Positions 24,068 to 32,361 of a stretch of 64,000 nucleotides of DNA are shown in pieces. This stretch comes from Gemmataceae bacterium. GTDB taxonomy: Bacteria > Planctomycetota > Planctomycetia > Gemmatales > Gemmataceae. Each line of letters starts with the position of its first letter. Within the stretch, counting starts at the first letter, position 1. The stretch is from positions 1 through 64,000 of the forward strand of contig JAKEET010000203.1 of assembly GCA_022616435.1 (NCBI GenBank), read 5' to 3'. The translations under genes were made by a program, and so were the position numbers. The notes under the pieces were generated by a model. That model had not been told where the DNA came from and did no database searches. It saw only the letters and a program-made list of their open reading frames with translations.

Positions 24068-24197
24068 GGCAACTCTCGGGTAAGGAGATGGAAGGAACCA
24101 GGGCACGAACCGGCCGTCAACCGGCCGGGATTTCTTACGCAACACACGCGGATCGGCCAACTCGAGGGAACAACGCCGCGGTGGAACGAACAATAAT

Positions 24198-24259
24198 ATG
24201 AGCACGCTCATTTTCCTCTTGACGCCGCCCGCCGGCCGGTTACAATGTGAGCATGCTCA
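24198..24259 (+). promoter_or_regulatory. Promoter flanked by two palindromic operators of the TetR gene
   Basis: A -35 box TTGACG at 24219-24224 and a -10 box TACAAT at 24241-24246 are 16 bases apart. ATGAGCACGCTCAT at 24198-24211 and TGAGCATGCTCA at 24248-24259 bracket them and share the consensus TGAGCAYGCTCA. Binding at either site would block RNA polymerase, so the TetR protein encoded 25 bases downstream very likely controls its own operon. The divergent RidA gene starts 130 bases away and could be co-regulated. Confidence 0.8.
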
Positions 24260-24284
24260 TAAAAAGATCGGAAAGGAGCGCGGC

Positions 24285-24938
24285 ATGCGGGTGACGGCGG
24301 AAACCAAGACAGCCACGCGGCAGCGAATCCTCGAAGTGGCCCAGGAGCGGTTCGCCGCGCAGGGGTTCGAGGCGACCACCACGCGCGACATCGCCGGCGC
24401 GGCCCGGATCGCCGTCGGCACGCTGTTCAACTACTTCCCCACGAAAGAGGCGATCGTCGAGAGCCTGGTGGGCGAGGCGTATGCCGCCGCCGCGGCGAAG
24501 TTCGCCAAGGCGATGGATCACCCGGTTCACGCGGCGCCGCGATCGCTCGAAGAAGAGCTGTTCGCCCACGTCGCCGCCATCTTGCGGAAGGTCAATCCCT
24601 ACAGGAAGTACTTGCCGGCGGTGCTGGAAACGGCGCTCTCCCCTCTGGCGACGGTCGCGGACGGTGACGCAGCGGCGCTGCGCGCCGCCCATCTGGAAAC
24701 CGTCGGGAGCATCGTGACGCGGCACGGCCGGCAGGAGGCGCTCTCGACCGTGGCGCTGCAGATGTACTGGACCCTGTTCACGGGCGTGCTGGCCTTCTGG
24801 GCGAAGGACGCCTCGCCGCGCCAGGAAGACACGCTCGCCCTGCTCGATCAATCGTTGGCCATGTTCGTGGGCTGGCTGACCGGCCAGGGCGACACGAGTC
24901 AGGGCGACACGAGCACCAACCCAAGCAGCGGAGGATAA
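24285..24938 (+). CDS. TetR-family transcriptional regulator
   Basis: The ATG at 24285 has a strong AAAGGAG site. Residues 1-60 form the DNA-binding domain with the family pattern RQRILEVAQERFAAQGFEATTTRDIA and VGTLFNYFPTKEAIV. The C-terminal ligand domain is of about 150 residues and its ligand is unknown. The tail carries GQGDTSQGDTS from a 15-nt tandem duplication. Two TGAGCAYGCTCA palindromes surround its promoter, which suggests autorepression. The kinase-like gene starts five bases after the stop, so they form an operon. Confidence 0.92.
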   Translation: MRVTAETKTATRQRILEVAQERFAAQGFEATTTRDIAGAARIAVGTLFNYFPTKEAIVESLVGEAYAAAAAKFAKAMDHPVHAAPRSLEEELFAHVAAILRKVNPYRKYLPAVLETALSPLATVADGDAAALRAAHLETVGSIVTRHGRQEALSTVALQMYWTLFTGVLAFWAKDASPRQEDTLALLDQSLAMFVGWLTGQGDTSQGDTSTNPSSGG

Positions 24939-24942
24939 TCCC

Positions 24943-26406
24943 ATGGCATCGGTGACAGAGCTCATGCGTGCGCTTCCCGAGCCGGCTGAAGACCAGGCGG
25001 GCGAAGTGGTGGCGCCGCACGGCGTGCCGGCAGCCGGCTTCCCCGCGACCTGGTCGCTTCGCCCCGTCGCGGTGGGCTGGTTTCGCCGCCTGCGCGTCCT
25101 GGGGACGCTCCAGGCCAAGATCGGCGCCGCCTACCTGTTCCACTGGCTGCGCGGCTGGTTCAAGGACGCCGACGAGAACAAGCGCCTGCTCGCCGAGACC
25201 CACTGGCGGACCGCCGTCCGCGTCCTGGATTCGATGACCTACCTGCGCGGCGCGGTGATGAAGGCCGGCCAGATGCTGGCCGCCTTCCCCGATATCGCCC
25301 CGCGCCAGTTCGTCGAGACGCTCGAGCAGCTCTACTTCCGCGCGCCGCCGATGCACTGGTCGCTGATCGAGGAGCTGGTGTTCCGCGAGCTCGGCGACGA
25401 TCCGGACAACCTGTTCGCGGCGTTCGACAAGAAGGCGTTCGCGGCCGCGTCGCTGGGCCAGGTGCACCGGGCCCGGCTGAAGTCCGGCCAGGAGGTCGCG
25501 GTCAAGATCCAGTACCCCGGCATCGCCCGGACGATCCGCGCGGACATTCGCAATCTCCTCCTGTTCCTGACGCCCGCGCGCCTGAGCCGCGACTGGGACA
25601 ACACCAAGGACCAGCTCGACGACTTGCGGATGCGGCTGGAACGGGAGACCGACTACGAGCAGGAAGCGGCCATGATCACGCGGATGCGGGCGCTGTTTGG
25701 CGAGGACGACGGCATCATCATACCGCGCGTCATCCCGGAGCTGTCGACGAGCCGCGTGTTGACGATGGAGCGGGCGCCGGGCGTTCACCTGCAGCAGTTC
25801 CTCGCCGGCAACCCGTCCCAGGAAGTCCGCGATGCGTTCGCGTGCAAGATCGTCGTGGCGTGGTACCGGATGATGTACGCCGGCCGCGTGATCTACGGCG
25901 ACATGCACCCGGGCAACTTCCTGTTCATGGATGACGGCCGGCTGGGAGTCATCGACTTTGGATTCATGATCGAGCTGGATGACACGCTCTGGAGCCTGAT
26001 GGAGGGCGTCGACCGGGCCATTACGACCGGAAGTTACGACGAACGCATCGCCTGCTTGAAGGCGTGGAACTGGATCGGCGACGACCCCGCGGAACAGGAC
26101 CGGCTCCGCTTGGCCGAGCGGTTCGTCGATTGGCAATGGCGGTCGCGGTCCGACGCCCGCGCGTTCGACTTCGGCGACGAGGCCGACTTTCGCCGCGGCG
26201 TCGACCTGTTCGTGGAGATGGTCCGCAAGCGCTACTCGCGCAGCCGGCCATGCGCGCCCGCGATCACCCGGCAATTCTTCGGCCTACGTTCGCTCTTGTA
26301 CCAACTGCGGGCGAAGCTCGACATGGCGCGGATCGCCGAGAAAGAAGTCCGCGCCGCCGGCTGGGACCGGAGCGATTTTGCGCGCCGCGCCGAAGGTGAA
26401 GCATGA
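24943..26406 (+). CDS. ABC1/AarF (UbiB) family atypical kinase
   Basis: The protein has all the ABC1 hallmarks: KAGQ at 107-110, AAAS at 167-170 in place of the glycine-rich loop, the VAVK lysine at 188, the catalytic YGDMHPGNF loop and DFG. Relatives such as UbiB and COQ8 are ATPases that support quinone biosynthesis or lipid trafficking. At 487 residues it lacks the long C-terminal membrane helices of E. coli UbiB. The start at 24943 has GGAGG upstream. It is the second gene of a TetR-controlled operon, so its expression is probably induced by a small molecule. Confidence 0.9.
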   Translation: MASVTELMRALPEPAEDQAGEVVAPHGVPAAGFPATWSLRPVAVGWFRRLRVLGTLQAKIGAAYLFHWLRGWFKDADENKRLLAETHWRTAVRVLDSMTYLRGAVMKAGQMLAAFPDIAPRQFVETLEQLYFRAPPMHWSLIEELVFRELGDDPDNLFAAFDKKAFAAASLGQVHRARLKSGQEVAVKIQYPGIARTIRADIRNLLLFLTPARLSRDWDNTKDQLDDLRMRLERETDYEQEAAMITRMRALFGEDDGIIIPRVIPELSTSRVLTMERAPGVHLQQFLAGNPSQEVRDAFACKIVVAWYRMMYAGRVIYGDMHPGNFLFMDDGRLGVIDFGFMIELDDTLWSLMEGVDRAITTGSYDERIACLKAWNWIGDDPAEQDRLRLAERFVDWQWRSRSDARAFDFGDEADFRRGVDLFVEMVRKRYSRSRPCAPAITRQFFGLRSLLYQLRAKLDMARIAEKEVRAAGWDRSDFARRAEGEA

Positions 26407-26414
26407 GCAAACCT

Positions 26415-26460
26415 CCCCTCTCCCCATCGAACAGGGGGAGAGGGGTTGGGGGTGAAGGGG
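26415..26460. repeat. Inverted-orientation copy of the gggagaggg repeat
   Basis: The hairpin cccctctccccatcga-acagggggagagggg and the tail ttgggggtgaagggg match the element at 13761-13808 read from the other strand. It fills the gap between two plus-strand genes. Confidence 0.7.
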
Positions 26461-26482
26461 TTTCGTCAAGAGACAACCCATC

Positions 26483-27622
26483 ATGACCAGCACAACCGCT
26501 GCCGACCTGGGCGCCGACAGTCTGCGCCCCGACAGTCTGCGCCCCGCCCAGGAACCCGACGAGCTCGGGCCGTACCGCATCTTGCGGGTCCTCGGCCACG
26601 GCGGCATGGGCGTCGTCTACCTGGCCGAAGATCCAAAGCTGCAGCGGCGGATCGCGCTCAAGGTGATGCACCCACGCCACGCCGGCCAAGCGCAAGCGCG
26701 GCTGCGCTTCCTGCGCGAAGCGCGAACCCAGGCCGCCCTGGAGCATGAACACATCGTCGCCATCTACCACGTCGACGAAGACAACGGCGTGCCCTTCATC
26801 GCGATGCCCTTGCTGCGCGGCGAGACCTTGGCGGACCGTCTCAAGCGCGAGCGCACACTGCCGCTCGGCGAAGCGCTCCGCATCGGCCGGGAGATCGCCG
26901 AGGGGTTGGCCGCCGCCCACCGCCAGGGGATCGTTCATCGCGACATCAAGCCGAGCAACATCTGGCTGGAGGGACAACGGGCCCGTGCCAAGATCCTGGA
27001 CTTCGGTTTGGCGCGCGCCGCCGAAACCAGCGACGACAGCCAGATCACATACACGGGGGCGGTCCTGGGCACCCCGGCCTACATGTCGCCCGAACAGGCG
27101 CGCGGCGGGCGGGTGGACGGCCGCAGCGATGTCTTCAGCCTTGGCGTCGTCCTGTACCAGGCGATCACCGGCGAGCTGCCGTTCAAGGGCTCGACCACGT
27201 TCGCGATTCTGAGCGCGCTGGCGCTGGATGAGCCGATGCCGCCGCACAACCTGAACAACGACGTGCCCGCGTGGATCAGCGACGCGATCGTCAAGATGCT
27301 AGCCAAGAAGCCGGATGACCGCTGCCACAGCGCCTCGGCCGTGGCCCTGCTGCTCGCCTATATGGAGCACGTCGCCGGCGCCGTCGATGATGGTGTAGAT
27401 CCCGCTTGCCGAGCGGGACCTTCGACAGACGCCAGCCGCATGGAAAGCGCCACGACACCTGAAGCACAAGTGCCCGCGCGGCCAAGGTCCCGCCCGGCAA
27501 GGTCCCGCCCGGCAGGCGGGACCTACATCAGCGTCCTGCAACGGTTCGTTCGGTTCGTTCAATGCCCCGCGAGCCCTGCCCGTCCCTCAATTCCCAGAAA
27601 TAATGTCTGTAACAGTTTATAA
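26483..27622 (+). CDS. Hanks-type serine/threonine protein kinase
   Basis: Residues 30-300 form a complete kinase domain. The glycine loop is GHGGMGVVY, the ATP lysine is Lys60, the catalytic loop is HRDIKPSN with Asp154, and DFG lies at 173-175. The APE region reads GTPAYMSPEQ. Unlike the FHA protein at 5255-6625, it should be active. The N-terminal leader has a 15-nt tandem duplication giving DSLRPDSLRP. The last 80 residues run through an inverted repeat at 27394-27527 and are Arg/Pro-rich without domain character, so the tail is probably repeat-derived and not functional. No membrane helix is present. Confidence 0.92.
   Translation: MTSTTAADLGADSLRPDSLRPAQEPDELGPYRILRVLGHGGMGVVYLAEDPKLQRRIALKVMHPRHAGQAQARLRFLREARTQAALEHEHIVAIYHVDEDNGVPFIAMPLLRGETLADRLKRERTLPLGEALRIGREIAEGLAAAHRQGIVHRDIKPSNIWLEGQRARAKILDFGLARAAETSDDSQITYTGAVLGTPAYMSPEQARGGRVDGRSDVFSLGVVLYQAITGELPFKGSTTFAILSALALDEPMPPHNLNNDVPAWISDAIVKMLAKKPDDRCHSASAVALLLAYMEHVAGAVDDGVDPACRAGPSTDASRMESATTPEAQVPARPRSRPARSRPAGGTYISVLQRFVRFVQCPASPARPSIPRNNVCNSL
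27394..27527. repeat. Inverted repeat family ggtcccgcctgccgggcggg
   Basis: The left unit at 27394-27420 and the right unit at 27485-27527, with its partial duplication ggtcccgcccggcaa, are inverted relative to each other. Both are translated as the tail of the kinase gene. Such tgtaggtcccgc elements look like dispersed planctomycete repeats. Confidence 0.65.
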
Positions 27623-27656
27623 AAGAATTCATTTGGTCCAGTTATTGTAAGTCATG

Positions 27657-27686
27657 TTGACATTGAATAATGATCTTATGTACACT
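27657..27686 (+). promoter_or_regulatory. Promoter with consensus -35 in an AT-rich island
   Basis: TTGACA at 27657-27662 and TACACT at 27681-27686 are 18 bases apart. They lie within an AT-rich stretch, about 27595-27690, that contrasts with the surrounding high GC. They precede the 133-residue gene at 27739, which has its own strong ribosome site. Confidence 0.65.
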
Positions 27687-27738
27687 ATACAGGGCACTGG
27701 CCCTGGGGAGGTTTTTGCACGAAAGAAGGAGGTTCACC

Positions 27739-28140
27739 ATGGAACGCTGGCAACGAGTTTGGCGGGAAGGATTGGTTCCGCGGCTGTCGCGCCGCAGCCT
27801 GCAGGCATTGAAAACCGCGCTGCTGCGCGACGACCCACGCCTCATCCAGAAACGCACGATGACGCCGCCTCCCCTGCTCGGCTTGCACGACGCCGAAGTA
27901 GAGGCGGCGTGCGCCTTGGGGCTGTGCGGCTGGCAGGGCGACGGCTGCGCGACGGTCGGCGCCCTGGAGGCCTACTTCGACGAGCTGTGCACCGCCGCGG
28001 ATGAGGCCCTGGGGGAACCCGCGGCCTGCCGGCACTTTCTGGACTGGTTCGACGCCACGCCGCGCTACACCATGCGCCGCCTGCTGCTGGCCGAGGTCGA
28101 GCATGCCCTCGACAACACGCCGACGCCGGTGGCGGCGTAG
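27739..28140 (+). CDS. Conserved-looking protein of unknown function
   Basis: The ATG at 27739 follows GAAGGAGG, one of the best ribosome sites here, and a consensus promoter lies 53 bases further up. The 133 residues begin basic (MERWQRVWREGLVPRLSRR) and become acidic and Cys-containing (CALGLCGWQGDGCATVGALE). The protein looks helical, with no signal peptide. I do not recognise the family. The strong promoter and ribosome site suggest good expression. It is followed by another small zinc-ribbon gene. Confidence 0.75.
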   Translation: MERWQRVWREGLVPRLSRRSLQALKTALLRDDPRLIQKRTMTPPPLLGLHDAEVEAACALGLCGWQGDGCATVGALEAYFDELCTAADEALGEPAACRHFLDWFDATPRYTMRRLLLAEVEHALDNTPTPVAA

Positions 28141-28256
28141 TGCGTGTGCTGGGTGCCATGCCCACGGCCTTGCGAGGGCATGGCACCGTCATCATTCCGA
28201 AGACGTGTCAACGTCGGGAGCATCTCTCATTTCCGGCGGATCTTGGGGAATTCGCC

Positions 28257-28532
28257 ATGGAATTGTGCTGCCACTGCGGACATCGGCGAGCCACCCGGCC
28301 GCGCCAGCTGTGCTGGCGCTGCTACGGGACGCGGCGCGTGCGCATGCTGTATGCGCTGACGAAACCGCGGGGGCGCCGGCGCGCACGCCCTGCCACCCAT
28401 CCGACCGACGCCCTGCCCGGTTCGCTGGAGAAGATCCTGGTGCTGATGCGCCGCGCCGAGCTGCGCCAGGACCTGTGGCACCCGGATGACGCGCCCTTCG
28501 GCGGTCGGCCGCCGCTGGAGCAGGCGGGATAG
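28257..28532 (+). CDS. Small zinc-ribbon protein
   Basis: The 91-residue protein starts MELCCHCGHRRATRPRQLCW. The four cysteines Cys4, Cys7, Cys19 and Cys22 form a zinc ribbon, followed by a basic stretch (RRVRMLYALTKPRGRRRARP). Short proteins of this pattern seem to be common in Gemmata-type planctomycetes. Basic residues after the ribbon could contact nucleic acid, but this is an inference. The start at 28257 has GGGGA upstream. Confidence 0.72.
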   Translation: MELCCHCGHRRATRPRQLCWRCYGTRRVRMLYALTKPRGRRRARPATHPTDALPGSLEKILVLMRRAELRQDLWHPDDAPFGGRPPLEQAG

Positions 28533-28543
28533 ACGCTCGCCTT

Positions 28544-29650
28544 TCAAATCTTGACCTGAATCCGCGCCGCCGAGATCGTCGCCCCGCGATTGCGGCAGGC
28601 GATCAGCTCCGCGACGATGCTCACGGCAATCTCCGGCACCGTCTGCGAGCCGATGTCGAACCCGAGCGGCGCGTGCACCTTGGCGAGCGTCTCGGCGGCA
28701 ATCCCGCGCGCCAGCAGGTCCTCGTAGATCAGCTTGATCTTGCGCTTGCTGCCGATCATGCCGACGTAGCCGGCCGACGTCGTGGCCAGGTGGTAGAGCG
28801 CCTCCTCGTCGTGGGCGTGGCCGCGGGTGACGATCAACGCGTAGACGCTGGGCGTCAGCTTGGGCGCCAGCTCCCGCAGCACCTGGCCGATGTCGCCGAC
28901 CAGCCTTTTCTCGGCCGTCGGGAATCGTTCGGCGCTGGCGTAGGCCTCGCGGTCGTCGAGGACCCAGATGTCGAAATCGACGTCGCCGGCCAGCTTGGCG
29001 ACCGCCTGGCCCACGTGGCCGCCGCCGACGATGAACAGGGCGACCCGCGGCAGCACCGGCAGATACGAGACGCCGTGGTGGACCCAGGGCTTGGGCCGCT
29101 TGGCCAGGGGAATGAGCTGCTCGCGCAGCGCCGCCGCGGCCGGCGCGGGCCCCAGCGCGGCGATCAGCGCGCCGTCGATTCCGAACAGATACCGGCTCCC
29201 CGCCGGCGCGCCGGCCGTTTTCGCCATCACGACGGCTTCCGTGCAGCCGCGGCCTTGATCGGTCAGCTCGCCGAAGGCGCGATAGTAGCCGGCGGCGGCC
29301 GGACGCCGATGCGTCGCGGCCACCGGGTCGGCAAGGATGCTCATGCGGCCGCCGCAGATCAGGCCGTCGTCCCAGCCGTAGTTGTCGTCCAGGCAAAAGC
29401 TGAGGATTCTCGGTCCGGGGGCCCCGGCGCCGTCGGCCCCGCCATCGGCCAGGGTTCGCAGGGCCTGCCGCTTGACTTCGGCCTCGACGCAGCCGCCGCC
29501 CAGCGTGCCGGTCTGGCTGCCGTCGGCAAAGACGAGCATGGCGGCGCCGGCCTTCTGCGGCGTCGAGCCGCGCGTCTCGACGACGGCGCAGTAGACGCAG
29601 TCGCGGCTGCGCTCGAGGGCCTGGTTCAGTTGGGCAAGGAAGTCGCGCAT
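28544..29650 (-). CDS. XdhC/CoxI family protein
   Basis: Members handle the molybdenum cofactor and its sulfuration for xanthine dehydrogenase-type enzymes. The 368-residue protein has the N-terminal XdhC domain with ETRGSTPQKAGAAMLVF and GTLGGGCVEAEV. It also has the C-terminal NAD(P)-binding-like domain with LFIVGGGHVGQAVAKLA, YVGMIGSKRK and HAPLGFDIGSQTVPEIAVSI. No molybdenum hydroxylase gene is in the window, so its client is elsewhere. Confidence 0.9.
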   Translation of the reverse strand: MRDFLAQLNQALERSRDCVYCAVVETRGSTPQKAGAAMLVFADGSQTGTLGGGCVEAEVKRQALRTLADGGADGAGAPGPRILSFCLDDNYGWDDGLICGGRMSILADPVAATHRRPAAAGYYRAFGELTDQGRGCTEAVVMAKTAGAPAGSRYLFGIDGALIAALGPAPAAAALREQLIPLAKRPKPWVHHGVSYLPVLPRVALFIVGGGHVGQAVAKLAGDVDFDIWVLDDREAYASAERFPTAEKRLVGDIGQVLRELAPKLTPSVYALIVTRGHAHDEEALYHLATTSAGYVGMIGSKRKIKLIYEDLLARGIAAETLAKVHAPLGFDIGSQTVPEIAVSIVAELIACRNRGATISAARIQVKI

Positions 29651-29738
29651 GCGCCGGGCTCGGACGGTTGGTGTGCTGCGGGTTCATGATACCGCGCGCG
29701 GACGCGGCCGCACAGCAGGGGATTGGTGTTTAAGTCAC

Positions 29739-29875
29739 ACCGCTGCGATTGACCGCGCCGTGGTGAGCCGGCTCGAGAATGGCAAGCAGGACAATCCAAC
29801 GGTCGCCACGCTGATGCGGTACGCCGCCGCCCTGGGCAATTGGTTCTTGTGGTCGTACGAAGACCTTACGGGCAA
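29739..29875 (+). pseudogene. Remnant of an XRE-type helix-turn-helix regulator
   Basis: In frame with 29649 the translation reads AAIDRAVVSRLENGKQDNPT and then VATLMRYAAALG. This is the recognition helix and following helices of a typical XRE/Cro regulator. The N-terminal helices are missing and the frame runs on into the start of the next gene with no domain. I infer a decayed regulator fragment. Confidence 0.6.
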
Positions 29876-29935
29876 GAACATGGTGGATTCGTCGCGGACA
29901 CAGATTCGAAGAAAGGCCTTCTCGAGGAGTCGTTC

Positions 29936-30988
29936 ATGAAACCAATATCGCTGCTGCCATCGACCATTCCGGGGACCATCGTCGCCATCCTGCTCGCCTC
30001 AGCCGCGGCCGGCGCCCAGGAGCCCAAGCAGACGAACAAGAGCTTGCTGGGCAAGACCCAGACGGTCGAGGGGCTCACCCTGACCGCCGTCGAGCTGCCG
30101 GCCAAGGACGTCGTGCCGGCGCTGCGCTGGGCCGACGCGGAAGGGACCGCCTGCCTCGTGCTCGATCACAATGGCCTGCTGCGGCGGATCAGCGTCCCGA
30201 AATTCATCGAGACGCACCAGCTTGATATCGGCCGCAAGTGCGAGTGGCTGTCGATTTCGAGCCAGGGCCTGGTGGTGAGCGTGTCGGGGTCGCAAGAGGT
30301 GTGGCTGGTCGATGCGGCGTCGCTGCGCGTGAAGAAGAAGCTGGCGGCGCCGACCGTCAAGCAAGCGGTCAGCGGCAGCAAGCTGAGCGTGGCCTACGTC
30401 ACCAACGGCAAGCAACTGGCCACGCTCGGTCTGGTCACCGGGAAGATGTCGGGCGCCGTCAAGGGCGAGTTCGAAAGCCTGGCGGTCACGCCGGACAGCA
30501 ACTACCTGCTCACCGGCAGCGACCGGATCACGCGTTCCAAGATCCTCAAGAGCGGCACGCTCAAGGTCGAAGAAGTCGGCCCGGTCATCGCCTCCGGCCG
30601 GCGCGGCAGCGGCTTGATGGTCAGCCCCGACTCGAAGTGGGTCTGCCTGCCGACCGGCGGCGGCAACATCACCGGCCTGCCGTTCCACCCGGCCGCCAAG
30701 AACTATCCCACGTTTGTCTATCCCATCAAGAACCTCAAGAAGCCCGACTTCGCGCTGGAGCTGGGCGGCTACCCGGAGGTCGTCGGCTTCGACCCGGCCG
30801 CCAAGCTCGTGCTGGCGCAGAGTGCCGACTTCCCGTTGATCGTGTGCGGCACGACGGGCATCATGCAGCAGGGGCATCGCCTCAAGGATGTGCGCGACGT
30901 GCGGCAATACCTCGCCCACCCCGCGGGGCGCAAGCTGCTGTTGCTGGCGGCCAGCCGGTTGACGTGGGTGGAGCTGGGGAAGGAGTGA
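29936..30988 (+). CDS. Secreted beta-propeller-like protein
   Basis: The start at 29936 has GAGGAG upstream and a signal peptide of about 27 residues ending in AAAGAQ. The 350-residue protein then alternates beta-strand-rich segments of about 40 residues, such as LKVEEVGPVIASGRRGSGLMVSPDSKWVCL, that resemble WD40-type blades without the full WD signature. It is probably periplasmic. It could be a binding scaffold, and no catalytic residues are seen. Confidence 0.72.
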   Translation: MKPISLLPSTIPGTIVAILLASAAAGAQEPKQTNKSLLGKTQTVEGLTLTAVELPAKDVVPALRWADAEGTACLVLDHNGLLRRISVPKFIETHQLDIGRKCEWLSISSQGLVVSVSGSQEVWLVDAASLRVKKKLAAPTVKQAVSGSKLSVAYVTNGKQLATLGLVTGKMSGAVKGEFESLAVTPDSNYLLTGSDRITRSKILKSGTLKVEEVGPVIASGRRGSGLMVSPDSKWVCLPTGGGNITGLPFHPAAKNYPTFVYPIKNLKKPDFALELGGYPEVVGFDPAAKLVLAQSADFPLIVCGTTGIMQQGHRLKDVRDVRQYLAHPAGRKLLLLAASRLTWVELGKE

Positions 30989-31068
30989 GGCGCCGACGTC
31001 CGGTTGTTCGTCATGACGCGTGTCACTCCGCTGCCCGAAAGTGTCCAGCTTCCGCGCGCGGGCGCATT

Positions 31069-31109
31069 TTGCCAAAATCCCCGCTTTCTCCTTGCCGAAC
31101 GTTTGGCAA
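31069..31109. promoter_or_regulatory. Inverted repeat ttgccaaa/tttggcaa upstream of the DUF2934 gene
   Basis: Eight-base arms at 31069-31076 and 31102-31109 are separated by 25 bases. They lie 66-106 bases ahead of the gene at 31175. A possible -10 sequence, aaataat, lies at about 31117-31123. This may be a regulator site or a hairpin in the leader. The call is tentative. Confidence 0.35.
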
Positions 31110-31174
31110 TTTGGTGAAATAATCGAGAATTTCGGGAAAGGTTTCTCACTCTTTTCACTCAGGGAGGGACGGCT

Positions 31175-31396
31175 ATGTCTCGTGCCACTTCGACCAGCAC
31201 TCCGGTCATGCAGCCCCAGACCAAGTCGGCCATGGCGGCGATCCCGCAGGAGCGGATTGCCAAGCTGGCCTACGAAAAATGGCTCAAGAGCGGCTGCAAG
31301 CACGGCTGCGACCAGCAGCACTGGCTGGAGGCGGAAGCCGAACTGATGAAGGAGATGGTCCGGACCGGCACGGCCCCGATGGCCACGAAGCGCTAG
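31175..31396 (+). CDS. DUF2934 domain protein
   Basis: The 73-residue protein carries the DUF2934 pattern RIAKLAYEKWLKSG followed by QQHWLEAEAEL. The family is small, widespread and of unknown function, often found as stand-alone short proteins. The ATG at 31175 follows GGGAGGG. Two cysteines (KHGCDQQH region and just before) are unusual additions. Confidence 0.82.
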   Translation: MSRATSTSTPVMQPQTKSAMAAIPQERIAKLAYEKWLKSGCKHGCDQQHWLEAEAELMKEMVRTGTAPMATKR

Positions 31397-31452
31397 ACCA
31401 GCGCCGGCAGACCTGCGGCGGCATGGCGCGGCGCCGCCGGTGCGTGAATCTA

Positions 31453-31526
31453 CGGCAGTGTCCCCCATTGTCGCCTTTCGCTCCGCGAAAGGTCGCACTT
31501 TCGCGGAGCGAAAGGCGGCACTGCCG
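31453..31526. repeat. Nested palindrome, second copy of the ctttcgcggagcgaaag family
   Basis: Outer arms cggcagtg (31453-31460) and cactgccg (31519-31526) enclose two inner copies of ctttcgc..gcgaaag. The inner core attgtcgcctttcgc is shared with the element at 17774-17870, while the outer arms differ. Confidence 0.65.
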
Positions 31527-31654
31527 AATCGTCACTCCGTTCATGAGGCGGCTGCGGGCCAGCTCCTGGCCGCGCAGCCGCGGCGCTGGCGGTTTCCACC
31601 TTGCGCCGCATCGGCGGGTCAACTTGCCGTCCCTGACGAACAAGGGGCCTCCGC

Positions 31655-32197
31655 ATGCCGCTGACGATCGCGCAACTCGGTCAGCCGATCCTCCGCGGCG
31701 CGACGGTCGAGGTCCCTGTCGAAGAGATCGCGTCGCCTTCCTTCCAGCAATTCTTGAACGACACGCGCGATACCCTGCGCGACGCCGGCGGCGCCGGTCT
31801 GGCAGCGCCGCAGGTGTTCGATCGCCGCCGCGTCTTCCTGGCCGCGATCTTGCCGCCCAGCGAACCGGACGGCGAGCCGGAGATCGAGACGTTCATCAAC
31901 CCGCGGCTGGTGGGCGCGTCGGACGAGCGCGCCGAAGCGTGGGAAGGCTGCCTGAGCTTTCCGGAACTGCTGGTGCTGGTGTCGCGGCCGCTGGCGGTGC
32001 GCGTGCGATACCTCAGCGAGCGCGGCGAGCCGTGCGTGATGGACCTGATCGATTTTCCCGCGCGGGTGGTGCAGCACGAGCACGATCATCTCGAAGGGAT
32101 CTTGACGCTCGACCGGGCGAAGTCGAGCCGGCATATCGTCAAGGCTTCGGAGATCGACGCGTTCCTCGGGAAGGATCCGTTTAGCCCCGTTTCGTAG
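31655..32197 (+). CDS. def: Peptide deformylase
   Basis: The enzyme removes the formyl group from the N-terminal methionine of new proteins. All three motifs are present: GAGLAAPQ at 46-53, EGCLS at 97-101, and QHEHDH at 140-145. Their Cys99, His141 and His145 bind the metal and Glu142 is catalytic. The length of 180 residues is normal. The last few codons are formed by a dispersed repeat at 32184. The usual neighbour fmt is absent. It lies alone between repeats. Confidence 0.95.
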   Translation: MPLTIAQLGQPILRGATVEVPVEEIASPSFQQFLNDTRDTLRDAGGAGLAAPQVFDRRRVFLAAILPPSEPDGEPEIETFINPRLVGASDERAEAWEGCLSFPELLVLVSRPLAVRVRYLSERGEPCVMDLIDFPARVVQHEHDHLEGILTLDRAKSSRHIVKASEIDAFLGKDPFSPVS

Positions 32198-32336
32198 AAA
32201 CGGGGCGGACGTCATCCCTCGCAATGCAGTTATCCTTCGCGCGGGATCCTGTCCGCCGGGTCCTGCGGCAATGGAGTCCTCTTTCGCGCCGGATCCTGTC
32301 CGCCCCGGTTCTTCGAACCGAGGCTAAACGGGGCGG
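32184..32336. repeat. Two copies of the gccccggttcttcgaaccgg palindrome family
   Basis: Gccccgtttcgtagaaacggggc at 32184-32206 overlaps the deformylase stop codon. A second copy with tail ctaaacggggcgg lies at 32302-32336. The phrase gatcctgtccgcc also occurs twice between them. The whole gap between def and the WD40 gene is built from repeats. Confidence 0.7.
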
Positions 32337-32361
32337 CCCCGTACGCGGACGTGACGAGGTT

